Source of the DNA: Paenibacillus taiwanensis DSM 18679
Lineage (GTDB): Bacteria; Bacillota; Bacilli; Paenibacillales; Paenibacillaceae
Length of the DNA stretch: 64,000 bases
Assembly (NCBI RefSeq): GCF_000425125.1
Contig: NZ_KE384306.1
Location: forward strand, 831,705-895,704
Direction of reading: 5' to 3'
Shown: positions 27,356-35,947 of the stretch, piece by piece
Numbering within the stretch: the stretch's first letter is position 1
How the letters are laid out: every line of letters begins with the position of its first letter
Program-made: the position numbers and the translations under genes
Notes under the pieces: model-generated
Databases searched by the model: none
Seen by the model: the letters and a program-made list of their open reading frames with translations, nothing else
Told to the model about the DNA's origin: nothing

Positions 27356-27403
27356 AAACGTGTGTTCGTGCTAAATTTTTGCTTAATAAGAGAACACATG
27401 TTT
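27356..27403. promoter_or_regulatory. Two SOS boxes and promoter proximal to the yneA-like gene
   Basis: AAAC-GTGT-GTTC (27356-27367) and GAAC-ACAT-GTTT (27392-27403) are near-consensus LexA operators. The first sits within the spacer of a promoter TTGACT (27349-27354)-N17-TAAATT; the second is just before the ribosome-binding site. Confidence 0.75.
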
Positions 27404-27417
27404 GAGGAGTGATTACG

Positions 27418-27795
27418 ATGATGTATACAACCTATCGTTCCATTTACACACAATCAACTAGACCTACATATAAAGGAAGATCAGCTCGCAAGTTACGTGT
27501 CAAGAGATTCGCTTTGGCGATTACCGTCTTAATTGGTTTGTTTATTGCGTTTGGTACGATCGTTCAAGCTTTTTCCGCAAATGACCGTAATCGCGAGACA
27601 CAAGTACCTGCCAAGACGTCTGTCCGTGTAATTATTCAACCAGGTGATACGTTGTGGGCGATTGCAAAGGAACATCTGTCCTCCGACATGGACATTAGAG
27701 AGTATGTTTATATCATAATGAAGAACAACAACTTGGATAGCGGATTAATCCAAGCAGGTGATGTGATAGAGGTACCTCTTTTTTCAACACCCTAG
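27418..27795 (+). CDS. YneA-like SOS cell-division suppressor (LysM protein)
   Basis: A 125-residue membrane-anchored protein: a basic N-terminus, one membrane segment (about residues 32-52, FALAITVLIGLFIAFGTIVQA), then a LysM domain (about 72-122, RVIIQPGDTLWAIAKEHL to IQAGDVIEVPL). Size, topology, position opposite lexA and the SOS boxes all match YneA, which blocks septation while DNA damage is repaired. ATG at 27418 follows GAGGAG by eight bases. The yneB recombinase gene that follows yneA in Bacillus subtilis is absent here. Confidence 0.85.
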   Translation: MMYTTYRSIYTQSTRPTYKGRSARKLRVKRFALAITVLIGLFIAFGTIVQAFSANDRNRETQVPAKTSVRVIIQPGDTLWAIAKEHLSSDMDIREYVYIIMKNNNLDSGLIQAGDVIEVPLFSTP

Positions 27796-27921
27796 TGTAA
27801 ATAGAAGCTTGCGAACTTAATGAGGCAGTTATTGATTTAGGCTGTCATACTATCAAGCTTGACAACATTCTTTCGCCATGTCAAAGTAAAGGTTAACGCC
27901 AGTACAACATGGAGGTAGAAT

Positions 27922-28131
27922 ATGAACATCGATATGATGATATCACGTATTAATGAGCTGGCACGCAAGCATAAGACGGTTGGTCTGACTCAAGAAGAAG
28001 TAGCAGAACGTGCCCAATTGCGTGAACAGTATTTAGCCTTATTTAGGAAGCAAGTGCGTAATAATTTGGACAATATTCGGTGGGCCGAAGACGAAGAGCA
28101 GCAAGATCCGTCTTCAGGCACGGTTCACTAA
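27922..28131 (+). CDS. DUF896 family protein (YnzC-like)
   Basis: A 69-residue protein with the DUF896 signature: RINELARKHKTVGLTQEE then AERAQLREQYLALFRKQVRNN and NIRWAEDEE. YnzC of Bacillus subtilis belongs to the SOS operon with yneA, and the order here agrees. The family is a small helical-hairpin protein of unsettled function. An ATGGAGG site precedes the ATG. It is 126 bases after the yneA-like gene and may share its transcript. Confidence 0.88.
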   Translation: MNIDMMISRINELARKHKTVGLTQEEVAERAQLREQYLALFRKQVRNNLDNIRWAEDEEQQDPSSGTVH

Positions 28132-28187
28132 ATGAAATAGATCATGTGAGATGCGAACACTACTATAGTGCTTCGCTTCTTGCACAT

Positions 28188-28329
28188 TTTCGAGCAAAGT
28201 TGGCTGTGGCATGCTATGATCCGAGTGCAGAGATTCCACAGTTTCTACATGGACAAGCGCTGTAAGACTCAAGCAAGCGCTCGCGCTTCTATCATGCTAT
28301 GTGAATTTTTTTTCGATCTTTGCTCGAAA
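28188..28329 (+). repeat. Long-range inverted repeat in an intergenic region
   Basis: The 12-base arms TTTCGAGCAAAG (28188-28199) and CTTTGCTCGAAA (28318-28329) are perfect complements 118 bases apart. Inside are a repeated CAAGCGCT element and a small AAGCG-CTCG-CGCTT hairpin. The segment has no credible reading frame and could be a structured RNA or the leader of the downstream membrane-protein gene. Confidence 0.45.
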
Positions 28330-28370
28330 TATACAGTCGTTACACCTATATCTAGGAGGTCGTTATCGTA

Positions 28371-28889
28371 ATGTCACGCAGTTGGGAACGTAAAGTACGC
28401 AAGAACAGTTCAGTGTTAAACAAGAAACTGCAAAAACACGGCAAGCCAGCTATTCAAGTGGGGCAAGAGCAATATGACGAGTACAGAGGAAGAAATTTTA
28501 TTCTGCCGTCTGTTCTTATTATATTAGCACTGATGTATGCTGTTATCGGAAGCATGTTCTGGAGCAAGGAACAATCGACCTTGATGTATTGGGTGACTGT
28601 CATTGCGTACATTGGGCTAGGAGTGGTGTTGTTTGCAAAGCGGCCGTTCCTAAAGGTGGGCCGAGACAACATCATGACTACCAAGTGGAACCGAGTACGT
28701 GTGCTATACGCCAAGGATATCAAGAAGATTACGATTCAACCGGGATATGTGGTAATCGAACAATCAAAGCGCGGTGCCAACTGGGTATTTTCACGCGTGA
28801 TGAATCGTTATGATACAGAGCTAATGGGTGCGCGTTTAACTAAGTTTGCTAATCAACATCAGATTGAGCTGGAGCAATTGTCAAAGTAA
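28371..28889 (+). CDS. Conserved two-TM membrane protein of unknown function
   Basis: A 172-residue protein I do not recognise by name. A basic 40-residue N-terminus (MSRSWERKVRKNSS) precedes two membrane segments (about 44-63 and 72-90), then a 75-residue cytosolic part (LKVGRDNIMTTKWNRVRVLYAKDIKKITIQPG and on, in parts) with a PH-like strand pattern. The organisation is like small membrane proteins of Paenibacillus that carry a PH-like domain. An AGGAGG site lies upstream, and a HAD hydrolase gene starts 20 bases downstream, so the two form an operon. No function is assigned. Confidence 0.75.
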   Translation: MSRSWERKVRKNSSVLNKKLQKHGKPAIQVGQEQYDEYRGRNFILPSVLIILALMYAVIGSMFWSKEQSTLMYWVTVIAYIGLGVVLFAKRPFLKVGRDNIMTTKWNRVRVLYAKDIKKITIQPGYVVIEQSKRGANWVFSRVMNRYDTELMGARLTKFANQHQIELEQLSK

Positions 28890-28909
28890 GTGGAATCGGG
28901 GGGTAAGGA

Positions 28910-29722
28910 ATGACAATCAAAGCAGTATTATTTGATCTGGACGATACGTTATTATGGGATGAACGCAGTGTAGAGGAAGCATTTTCAGAAACTTGCAAGT
29001 ATGCGCAAACGGTGTCGGGAGTTAATCCCGACGCCCTGCAACATGAAGTACGTGAAGCAGCTCGCACGTTATATGCATCATATGATACGTTTGAATTCAC
29101 AAAGCGGATTGGCATTAACCCATTTGAAGCGTTGTGGGCCCATTTCACAGGTGGAGAACATGAAGAGTTTCGCAGGCTTGAGCGCGTCGTTCCACAGTAT
29201 CGCGTTGAAGCGTGGACGCGGGGTCTTCGTGCGCTTGGGATTGATGATGAAGGTCTAGGAAGCGTTTGTGCCGATTTGTTTATGAAAGAGCGCCGTCAGC
29301 GACCTTATGTATATGCGGAGACATTTGAGGTGTTGGCACAGCTAAAGGCACAATACCCTTTACTGCTGCTCACGAACGGTGCTCCTTGCCTTCAGCAGGA
29401 GAAACTTGATGGTGTGCCAGATATTCTTCAATATTTTGAACACATAGTAATATCGGGCAATTTTGCAGAAGGAAAGCCAGCCATTAGTTTGTTTGAACAT
29501 GCGATGTCCTTGCTTGGTATTAAGCCGCATGAAGGATTGATGATCGGTGATAAGTTAACGACTGACATCCAAGGTTCTATTAATGTCGGCATGCACAACG
29601 CTTGGGTTAACCGAACGAATCAAGAGTTATCAGGAGCGGTACATCCCGAATTTGAAGTTAATAGTTTACACCAAATAACTGACATTATACAGATCATAGA
29701 TAATCAACAAGCTGCTGTATAA
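28910..29722 (+). CDS. HAD superfamily hydrolase
   Basis: A 270-residue HAD phosphatase of the YjjG/YfnB-like type. Motif I is FDLDDTLLWDE (nucleophile Asp at 9, acid Asp at 11), motif II is LLLTNG (Thr), motif III is EGKPAISLF (Lys), and motif IV is GDKLTTDIQG. A helical C1 cap lies between motifs I and II. Such enzymes remove phosphate from nucleotides or sugar phosphates; the substrate is not clear. It begins 20 bases after the two-TM protein gene, with GGGGGTAAGG upstream, and ends before a strong terminator. Confidence 0.88.
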   Translation: MTIKAVLFDLDDTLLWDERSVEEAFSETCKYAQTVSGVNPDALQHEVREAARTLYASYDTFEFTKRIGINPFEALWAHFTGGEHEEFRRLERVVPQYRVEAWTRGLRALGIDDEGLGSVCADLFMKERRQRPYVYAETFEVLAQLKAQYPLLLLTNGAPCLQQEKLDGVPDILQYFEHIVISGNFAEGKPAISLFEHAMSLLGIKPHEGLMIGDKLTTDIQGSINVGMHNAWVNRTNQELSGAVHPEFEVNSLHQITDIIQIIDNQQAAV

Positions 29723-29820
29723 GGATGGATCATGCCTGTATGATGGGGCTTGATTAGAATTCCTTATGCAGCGCTTGTGCGACCATTATGAACCACTAGA
29801 TTAATACTTCGTATTCAATG

Positions 29821-29849
29821 AGAACCTGCACATGTGCAGGTTCTTTTTC
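29821..29849 (+). terminator. Intrinsic terminator after the HAD gene
   Basis: A fully palindromic stem AGAACCTGCA/TGCAGGTTCT with a short CATG turn, followed by five Ts. The next 178 bases before the lipoprotein gene hold TATAAT at 29976-29981 and an ATAGCTC/GAGCTAT hairpin. Confidence 0.85.
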
Positions 29850-30027
29850 ATAGTAGTCGTAAGAATTACATTTATTACTGTGTTGTAGATGTTGTATGTG
29901 ATAATTGTCATAATTAGTTCACAGTACAGTGAAGATATAGCTCTATCGAGCTATAACGAAAAGGTATATGATGGATATAATGTAAACTAACACAGTGTGA
30001 CAAGCATACATAAGGAGTGAACTTGCG

Positions 30028-30456
30028 ATGTGGAAGAAAACAGCCTTAGCATCCATACTTATATTAGCACTTATTACAGGGTGCTCTAACGACAAAGGGA
30101 CCAACTCCAGTCATGAAGGTCACAGTATGGGGATGGACATTGAGGCGCTTGGTGGCCAGATGGATTTGATTGCTGTTGAACTTCAAATCCCTGAGCAAGT
30201 AAAGGTTAATGAACCGGCTGTATTTACAGCGCATGTTACGTTACAGGAAAAACCGATCAATGACGCTGAAAAGGTTGAATTTGAATGGTGGCTGGAGGGT
30301 GCAGAGCATCAGAAAAAAGTAGTCGGTGTGAAAGCAGATGGCAATTATGAATTAGAACAAACATTTACGGTGCCAGGTAAATATACGATCATATCACATG
30401 TATCTGCAAATGGCATGCATTCGATGCCAAAGAAGTCGTTTGAAGTGAAGAAGTAA
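30028..30456 (+). CDS. YtkA/FixH-like extracytoplasmic lipoprotein
   Basis: A 142-residue lipoprotein with the lipobox ITGC (Cys19). A His/Met-rich segment (SHEGHSMGM) follows, then a single immunoglobulin-like YtkA domain (about 48-140, beginning IAVELQIPEQVKVNEPAVFTA). YtkA-like proteins in Bacilli are small secreted domains; the His/Met-rich linker suggests copper binding, but this is an inference. ATG at 30028 has AAGGAG upstream. It is monocistronic. Confidence 0.8.
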   Translation: MWKKTALASILILALITGCSNDKGTNSSHEGHSMGMDIEALGGQMDLIAVELQIPEQVKVNEPAVFTAHVTLQEKPINDAEKVEFEWWLEGAEHQKKVVGVKADGNYELEQTFTVPGKYTIISHVSANGMHSMPKKSFEVKK

Positions 30457-30556
30457 GATGATAGAAGGGGACAGACTCTAGGCACAAGAGGCTGTTCTTT
30501 TTGTATTAAAAAGGTGTGAGTGATACGAAACAGTGGTGAGACGCAGCTAGGTGCAA

Positions 30557-30589
30557 CTAACCCGACAGGCGTAAGCCTTGTCGGGTTAG
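30557..30589. terminator. Hairpin between convergent genes
   Basis: CTAACCCGACAGGC (30557-30570) and GCCTTGTCGGGTTAG (30575-30589) pair with one bulge around a GTAA turn. No long T-run follows on either strand, so it may be a weak bidirectional terminator or an mRNA-end stabiliser for the dioxygenase transcript. Confidence 0.6.
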
Positions 30590-30602
30590 CAAGATAAGCT
30601 TA

Positions 30603-31145
30603 TTAAGCTTTAATAAATGCAGGATCTTCGAATGGATGTGCAATCCAGCCCTCTGTCTCAATAAATAGACGGACCGCCACAATTTCGCGTCTTTCCGATA
30701 AAGTAAAGAAATGAGGAATGTTCTCAGGGACAGAGATAACGTCACCTTGCTCAACTAACACATCCATATAACCAACGTCGTCGGAGCCTTTAATTACAAA
30801 GTATCCTTCACCAGCAGTAATCGCACGTACCTCATCTTCTGTATGCGTATGGACTTGCTCAAACTTCTTCAACAATTCTTCGATGTTCGGTGTAGCGTCA
30901 GATAGTGAGATCAAGTCCCACGTCAAGTAACCACGACGTTGCGCCAGATCACGAATCTCAACATCAAACGTCTCCAGAATCTGTTGCTTCTCATCGTCTG
31001 ATAAATCAAATTTATCTCTTAATGCCGGTGCAAGCTTGCCAGCATCCCAATGCTCATATAACACGCCCTGAGCCTCTAAAAAGGCTTGGATGCGCTCTTC
31101 TCCGGTGATCAATTCATTCGTGTTGCGAATTCGAATCTGTGCCAT
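30603..31145 (-). CDS. mtnD: Acireductone dioxygenase
   Basis: A 180-residue cupin of the ARD/ARD' family. It oxidises the acireductone of the methionine salvage pathway to the keto-acid precursor of methionine plus formate. The metal-binding motif H-x-H-x4-E is in FEQVHTHTEDEVRAI, with the last His in ENIPHFFTL. The N-terminus MAQIRIRNTNELITGEERI is typical. On the minus strand a GAGGGATTCAC site precedes the ATG at 31145. It is divergent from metH, so two methionine-making genes share 174 bases of control DNA. The other mtn genes are not in the window. Confidence 0.92.
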   Translation of the reverse strand: MAQIRIRNTNELITGEERIQAFLEAQGVLYEHWDAGKLAPALRDKFDLSDDEKQQILETFDVEIRDLAQRRGYLTWDLISLSDATPNIEELLKKFEQVHTHTEDEVRAITAGEGYFVIKGSDDVGYMDVLVEQGDVISVPENIPHFFTLSERREIVAVRLFIETEGWIAHPFEDPAFIKA

Positions 31146-31319
31146 GTGAATCCCTCACTTCTCCAATATGATTACTTAAATTGTATTATAGTACAGAGGA
31201 AATGATTGGGCAAGAAACATTTTCAATCGTGTAATCCTCATCTTTCCTATTGGTAAGAGTTCTGTTAAACTTAGTTCTAACGTTTTTAGACAGAGCAGAC
31301 ATAGAGGGTGGGCTGAGGA

Positions 31320-34300
31320 ATGAATAAACCGGCATTACAAGCGCGTCTTCAAGACCGCATTCTCATTTTAGATGGTGCTATGGGCACTATGATACAGCAG
31401 GCTGATCTCACGCCAGATGACTTTGGTGGGGAACATTTGGATGGCTGTAATGAAATGCTTGTATTAACTCGTCCGGATGTCATTTCCAGCATCCATGATC
31501 AATACTTTGCGGCAGGCGCCGACATTATTGAAACGAATACGTTCGGTTCAACAAGTGTAGTTCTTGCAGAATATGATCTGCAAGACCGGGCAGTAGAGTT
31601 AAATCTGGAGGCAGCTAGACTTGCCGTTGAGTCCGCAAACAAGTATACGACACCAGATCATCCACGTTATGTGGCAGGTGCTATGGGGCCTACAACCAAG
31701 ACGCTATCGGTAACAGGTGGAGTCACGTTTGATGAACTGGTGGATAGTTATTATGAGCAGGCGCTTGCATTAATAGATGGTGGAGTAGATGCGCTGTTAC
31801 TAGAAACTTCGCAGGACACGCTTAATGTGAAGGCGGGGTCAATCGGGATTCAACGTGCGATGGAAGCAAGAGGGAAAATACTTCCCATTATGATTTCCGG
31901 TACGATTGAACCGATGGGTACGACACTTGCAGGACAAAATATTGAATCCTTCTATGTTTCACTTGAACATTTGCAGCCGATTTCAATTGGCTTGAACTGT
32001 GCTACAGGTCCGGAATTTATGAGAGATCACCTCAGAACGTTGGCTGGTATCGCAAGCGCAGCGGTTAGCTGCTATCCGAATGCAGGCTTACCAGATGAGA
32101 ATGGACATTATCATGAATCACCGGAATCATTAGCACGCAAAATAGCTGCCTTTGCAGAGCAAGGTTGGTTGAACATTGCCGGAGGTTGTTGTGGCACGAC
32201 ACCTGAACATATCCGTGTACTGGCGGAGACTCTTGCTCAATATGAGCCTAGACGCCAGTTTGGCGAGCATCCACCTGCTGTATCTGGAATCGAGACTGTA
32301 TATATTGAAAATGATGGTCGACCTTACATGGTTGGTGAACGTACAAACGTGCTCGGATCAAGAAAATTTAAGCGCTTAATTGCTGAAGGCAAAATAGAGG
32401 AAGCAGCCGAAGTAGCACGTGCTCAAGTTAAAAATGGCGCGCACGTTATTGACGTTTGTTTGCAAGATCCGGACCGAGACGAAGCTGAAGATTTGAAGTT
32501 GTTTTTACAAGAAGTTGTGAAAAAGGTCAAAGTGCCGCTCGTCATTGATACGACAGATGCAAAAGCACTTGAATTGGCATTAAAATATACGCAAGGGAAA
32601 GCAATCATTAACTCTGTTAATCTCGAAGATGGCTTGGATAAATTCGAACAGGTTGTTCCACTCGTCCATCGTTATGGAGGGGCGCTTGTCGTAGGTACGA
32701 TAGATGAGCGCGGGCAGGCGATTACTAGAGTAGACAAACTAGAAGTGGCGAAGCGTTCTTTTGATATTTTAGTTCATCAATTTGGCATACAGCCGCAGGA
32801 TATTATTTTTGATCCGCTTGTTTTCCCAGTAGGGACAGGCGATGAGCAATATATCGGATCAGCCAAAGAGACGATAGAAGGAATACGGTTGATCAAAGAA
32901 GCGTTGCCGCACTGTCAAACGATACTCGGCGTCAGCAACATCTCGTTTGGACTGCCAGAAGCAGGGCGTGAAGTGCTAAACTCTGTGTTTCTATACGAAT
33001 GTACAAAGGCAGGGCTTGATTATGCAATTGTAAACACGGAAAAGCTGGAACGTTATGCTTCGATTCCTGAACATGAACGGAAGTTATCAGAGGCGCTGCT
33101 TTATGATACGAATGATGAGACACTCGCTACCTTTGTAGCAGCGTTTCGAGACCGCAAGGTGGAGAAAAAAGAGAAAACGAGCAATTTGCCTTTGGAAGAG
33201 CGACTAGGTGCTTATATTGTAGAAGGAACAAAAGAGGGCTTAATTCCAGACTTGACTTTAGCGCTTGACAAATATACATCACTTGAAATTATTAACGGAC
33301 CGTTAATGGCGGGGATGGAGGAAGTTGGCCGTTTGTTTAACAACAACGAGCTGATTGTAGCTGAAGTTCTCCAAAGTGCAGAGGTGATGAAAGCCTCAGT
33401 TGCTTTTCTTGAGCCCTACATGGAAAAGAACGAATCCGCAGTTAAAGGCAAAATTTTGCTAGCTACTGTTAAAGGTGATGTACACGATATTGGCAAGAAC
33501 TTGGTCGAGATCATCCTCGCCAACAACGGCTACCAAATCGTTAACTTAGGTATAAAAGTGCCTCCTCAGGATTTGATCGATGCTTATCGCCGCGAGAAAC
33601 CAGACGCAATCGGGCTGTCCGGTTTGCTTGTCAAATCCGCGCAGCAAATGGTTATTACGGCACAAGACATGCGTACAGCAGGTATTGATGTGCCTATAAT
33701 GGTTGGAGGCGCAGCATTAACCCGTAAATTCACAAAAAATCGGATTAGTCCTGAATATGATGGACTTGTGTTGTATGCGAAGGATGCTATGGATGGTTTG
33801 GACTTGGCGAATAAGATTATGAACTCAAATGAACGACAAGTACTCGTAGAAGAACTTCGCTCTCATAAGGAACGATTGGCAAGGGAAGGCGAACAGCAGC
33901 AAGCGCTGCCTAAGCTGACAAGAGCGGTGCGATCGAACATTAAGGAGGCGGATGTGTACATTCCGCCTGACTTGGACCGTCATGTACTGCGGGATATACC
34001 TACTCCGCAGATCATCCCATATGTTAATATGCAGATGCTGCTCGGGCACCATCTTGGCCTAAAAGGCAATGTAGATCAACTATTCGCGGCACGAGATCCA
34101 AAAGCGCTTGATCTAAAGGAAACGATTGATCAATTGTTCCGTGAAGGCTCACAGAAGGGTTGGCTTCAGGCAAACGCTATGTACCGATTTTTCCCGGCAC
34201 AATCTGAGGGAGATTCCATTCATATCTACAACCCAGACAAGGTGTCAGAGGTGCTGCATACCTTTACATTCCCACGTCAACAAGTGGAGCCGTATTTATG

Positions 34301-34757
34301 TTTGTCGGATTTCCTTCGCTCGAAGGACAGCGGCGTCATGGATTACGTAGGGTTTATGGTAGTGACTGCGGGAAGGGCAATTCGTGACCATGCTGATGTT
34401 ATGAAGCAGGAAGGGCAGTATTTGCGCTCGCATGCGCTGCAATCGCTGGCGCTTGAGATGGCCGAAGGCTTGGCTGAACGCATCCATCATATGATGCGTG
34501 AGACTTGGGGCTATCCGGACCGTGAGGATATGACGATGAAGGAACGGTTCGGTGCACGATATCAAGGGATTCGAGTATCGTTTGGTTATCCTGCGTGTCC
34601 GAATTTGGAGGACCAGGAGCCGCTGTTTCGCTTAATGCAGCCGGAGGATATTGGTGTTATACTAACAGAGGGCTGCATGATGGAACCGGAGGCGTCGGTA
34701 AGCGCGATGGTGTTTGCACATCCACAAGCACAATACTTTAACGTGGATAAAGCATAG
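31320..34757 (+). CDS. metH: Cobalamin-dependent methionine synthase
   Basis: A 1145-residue MetH that transfers the methyl of methyltetrahydrofolate to homocysteine through cobalamin. Domains in order: homocysteine-binding (about 5-315; zinc Cys in GLNCATG and AGGCCGTTPEH), pterin-binding (about 335-600; YMVGERTNVLGS), cobalamin cap (about 640-735) and B12-binding (about 740-870; lower axial His in GDVHDIGKNL). The last is the AdoMet-dependent reactivation domain (about 890-1145; YFNVDKA end). Length is somewhat below the 1227 residues of the Escherichia coli enzyme, as usual in Firmicutes. ATG at 31320 follows a GAGGGTGGGCTGAGG region. No S-box or B12 riboswitch was seen upstream. Confidence 0.95.
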   Translation: MNKPALQARLQDRILILDGAMGTMIQQADLTPDDFGGEHLDGCNEMLVLTRPDVISSIHDQYFAAGADIIETNTFGSTSVVLAEYDLQDRAVELNLEAARLAVESANKYTTPDHPRYVAGAMGPTTKTLSVTGGVTFDELVDSYYEQALALIDGGVDALLLETSQDTLNVKAGSIGIQRAMEARGKILPIMISGTIEPMGTTLAGQNIESFYVSLEHLQPISIGLNCATGPEFMRDHLRTLAGIASAAVSCYPNAGLPDENGHYHESPESLARKIAAFAEQGWLNIAGGCCGTTPEHIRVLAETLAQYEPRRQFGEHPPAVSGIETVYIENDGRPYMVGERTNVLGSRKFKRLIAEGKIEEAAEVARAQVKNGAHVIDVCLQDPDRDEAEDLKLFLQEVVKKVKVPLVIDTTDAKALELALKYTQGKAIINSVNLEDGLDKFEQVVPLVHRYGGALVVGTIDERGQAITRVDKLEVAKRSFDILVHQFGIQPQDIIFDPLVFPVGTGDEQYIGSAKETIEGIRLIKEALPHCQTILGVSNISFGLPEAGREVLNSVFLYECTKAGLDYAIVNTEKLERYASIPEHERKLSEALLYDTNDETLATFVAAFRDRKVEKKEKTSNLPLEERLGAYIVEGTKEGLIPDLTLALDKYTSLEIINGPLMAGMEEVGRLFNNNELIVAEVLQSAEVMKASVAFLEPYMEKNESAVKGKILLATVKGDVHDIGKNLVEIILANNGYQIVNLGIKVPPQDLIDAYRREKPDAIGLSGLLVKSAQQMVITAQDMRTAGIDVPIMVGGAALTRKFTKNRISPEYDGLVLYAKDAMDGLDLANKIMNSNERQVLVEELRSHKERLAREGEQQQALPKLTRAVRSNIKEADVYIPPDLDRHVLRDIPTPQIIPYVNMQMLLGHHLGLKGNVDQLFAARDPKALDLKETIDQLFREGSQKGWLQANAMYRFFPAQSEGDSIHIYNPDKVSEVLHTFTFPRQQVEPYLCLSDFLRSKDSGVMDYVGFMVVTAGRAIRDHADVMKQEGQYLRSHALQSLALEMAEGLAERIHHMMRETWGYPDREDMTMKERFGARYQGIRVSFGYPACPNLEDQEPLFRLMQPEDIGVILTEGCMMEPEASVSAMVFAHPQAQYFNVDKA

Positions 34758-34773
34758 GGAATTGTAGGGATAA

Positions 34774-34812
34774 TAAAGCCTCTGTATCTAGGATTAGATG
34801 CAGGGGCTTTTC
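34774..34812 (+). terminator. Intrinsic terminator after metH
   Basis: A 16-bp stem AAAGCCTCTGTATCTA with TAGATGCAGGGGCTTT (one G-T and one C-A position relaxed) around GGAT, followed by Ts. Confidence 0.75.
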
Positions 34813-34894
34813 GGCAATACCATTACATATAATATATCTCTAAATATAACGACACTAAATGTTAATTACATTAATGATGATAGGAAGTGTTACT

Positions 34895-35815
34895 TTGGAC
34901 GTTTACTTCTTAGGTACAGGAGCAGGGATGCCGACGACTAGACGAAATGTTAGCAGTATGGCTCTTCGATTATATGAAGAACGAGGAAGCTTTTGGATGT
35001 TTGACTGTGGAGAAGGAACACAGCATCAAATACTCCGTTCGCCTCTCAAATTAAGTAAGTGTGAATTTATATTTATTACCCATCTGCACGGAGATCACTT
35101 ATTCGGGCTCCCTGGGCTATTATCAAGCAGAGCTCATCAAGGCGGCACAACACCGTTAACGGTGTTTGGACCAAGAGGACTGGGGAAGTATATGAAGACT
35201 GTATTTGAAGTTAGTCAGACGGAAGTGCCTTATCCCTTGTTAATTAAAGAAATTGAGGCAGGCATCGTATGGTCTGATGATCAGTTTTCGGTAACAGCAT
35301 TGCCGCTAGAACATCGTGTTCCGAGCTTTGGATATCGGATTCAAGAGAAAGATCGTCCTGGTCGTTTAAAGTTTGAGATGCTGCGAGATAAAGGGATTCC
35401 GCCAGGTCCTTTGTATGGGCAACTAAAGCAAGGCATAGACGTTCAATTACCAGATGGCGAATTAGTGTTTGCAGCTTCTGTGTTAGGTGAGGCGATTCCA
35501 GGCAAGAAAATAGCAATACTGGGGGATACTCGCCCGTGTGACAATGCGGTTCGGTTAGCGCGTCATGTGGATTTGTTAGTGCATGAAGCGACTTTCCTGG
35601 AGGATAAGGCGGAAAATGCACATGAATTTGGCCATTCTACAGCCAAGCAAGCAGCTACGATTGCACAAAAAGCAGGCGCCAAGAAGTTAGCATTAACGCA
35701 TTTCAGCTCTAGGTATAAGGATGAGGAATTAATTCAACAATTGCTTGCAGAGGCCGTTTCTATTTTTCCGAATACAGAACTGGCAGACGAACATCATATC
35801 ATTACGACATCTTAA
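34895..35815 (+). CDS. rnz: Ribonuclease Z
   Basis: A 306-residue tRNA 3' endonuclease of the metallo-beta-lactamase fold. It has the N-terminal VYFLGTGAGMPTTRRNVSS, the zinc motif HLHGDHLFGLPGLLSS (HxHxDH), later LGDTRPCDN and HEATFL, and HFSSRYK at the end. It removes 3' trailers from tRNA precursors that lack encoded CCA. The start is TTG at 34895, eight bases after AGGAAG, giving the normal short N-terminus; the in-frame ATG at 34859 would add 12 hydrophobic residues not found in homologues. Length matches the Bacillus subtilis enzyme (307). Confidence 0.93.
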   Translation: MDVYFLGTGAGMPTTRRNVSSMALRLYEERGSFWMFDCGEGTQHQILRSPLKLSKCEFIFITHLHGDHLFGLPGLLSSRAHQGGTTPLTVFGPRGLGKYMKTVFEVSQTEVPYPLLIKEIEAGIVWSDDQFSVTALPLEHRVPSFGYRIQEKDRPGRLKFEMLRDKGIPPGPLYGQLKQGIDVQLPDGELVFAASVLGEAIPGKKIAILGDTRPCDNAVRLARHVDLLVHEATFLEDKAENAHEFGHSTAKQAATIAQKAGAKKLALTHFSSRYKDEELIQQLLAEAVSIFPNTELADEHHIITTS

Positions 35816-35947
35816 CATGGATAAAATGTTCTGATAACGCTCCTTCGGTATGCTCTTGCTAGGAAGGGTTATGGTATGTGCTGAATTTACGTTTATACGA
35901 AAGCTTAGCACAAAAATGCCACCCTCTAATGCCGAGGAGGAGTTCTT

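Noticed and set aside
28168-28371. Two overlapping 61-67-codon frames between ynzC and the two-TM protein gene
   Set aside because: They cross the inverted-repeat segment, lack ribosome-binding sites and show no recognisable protein features.
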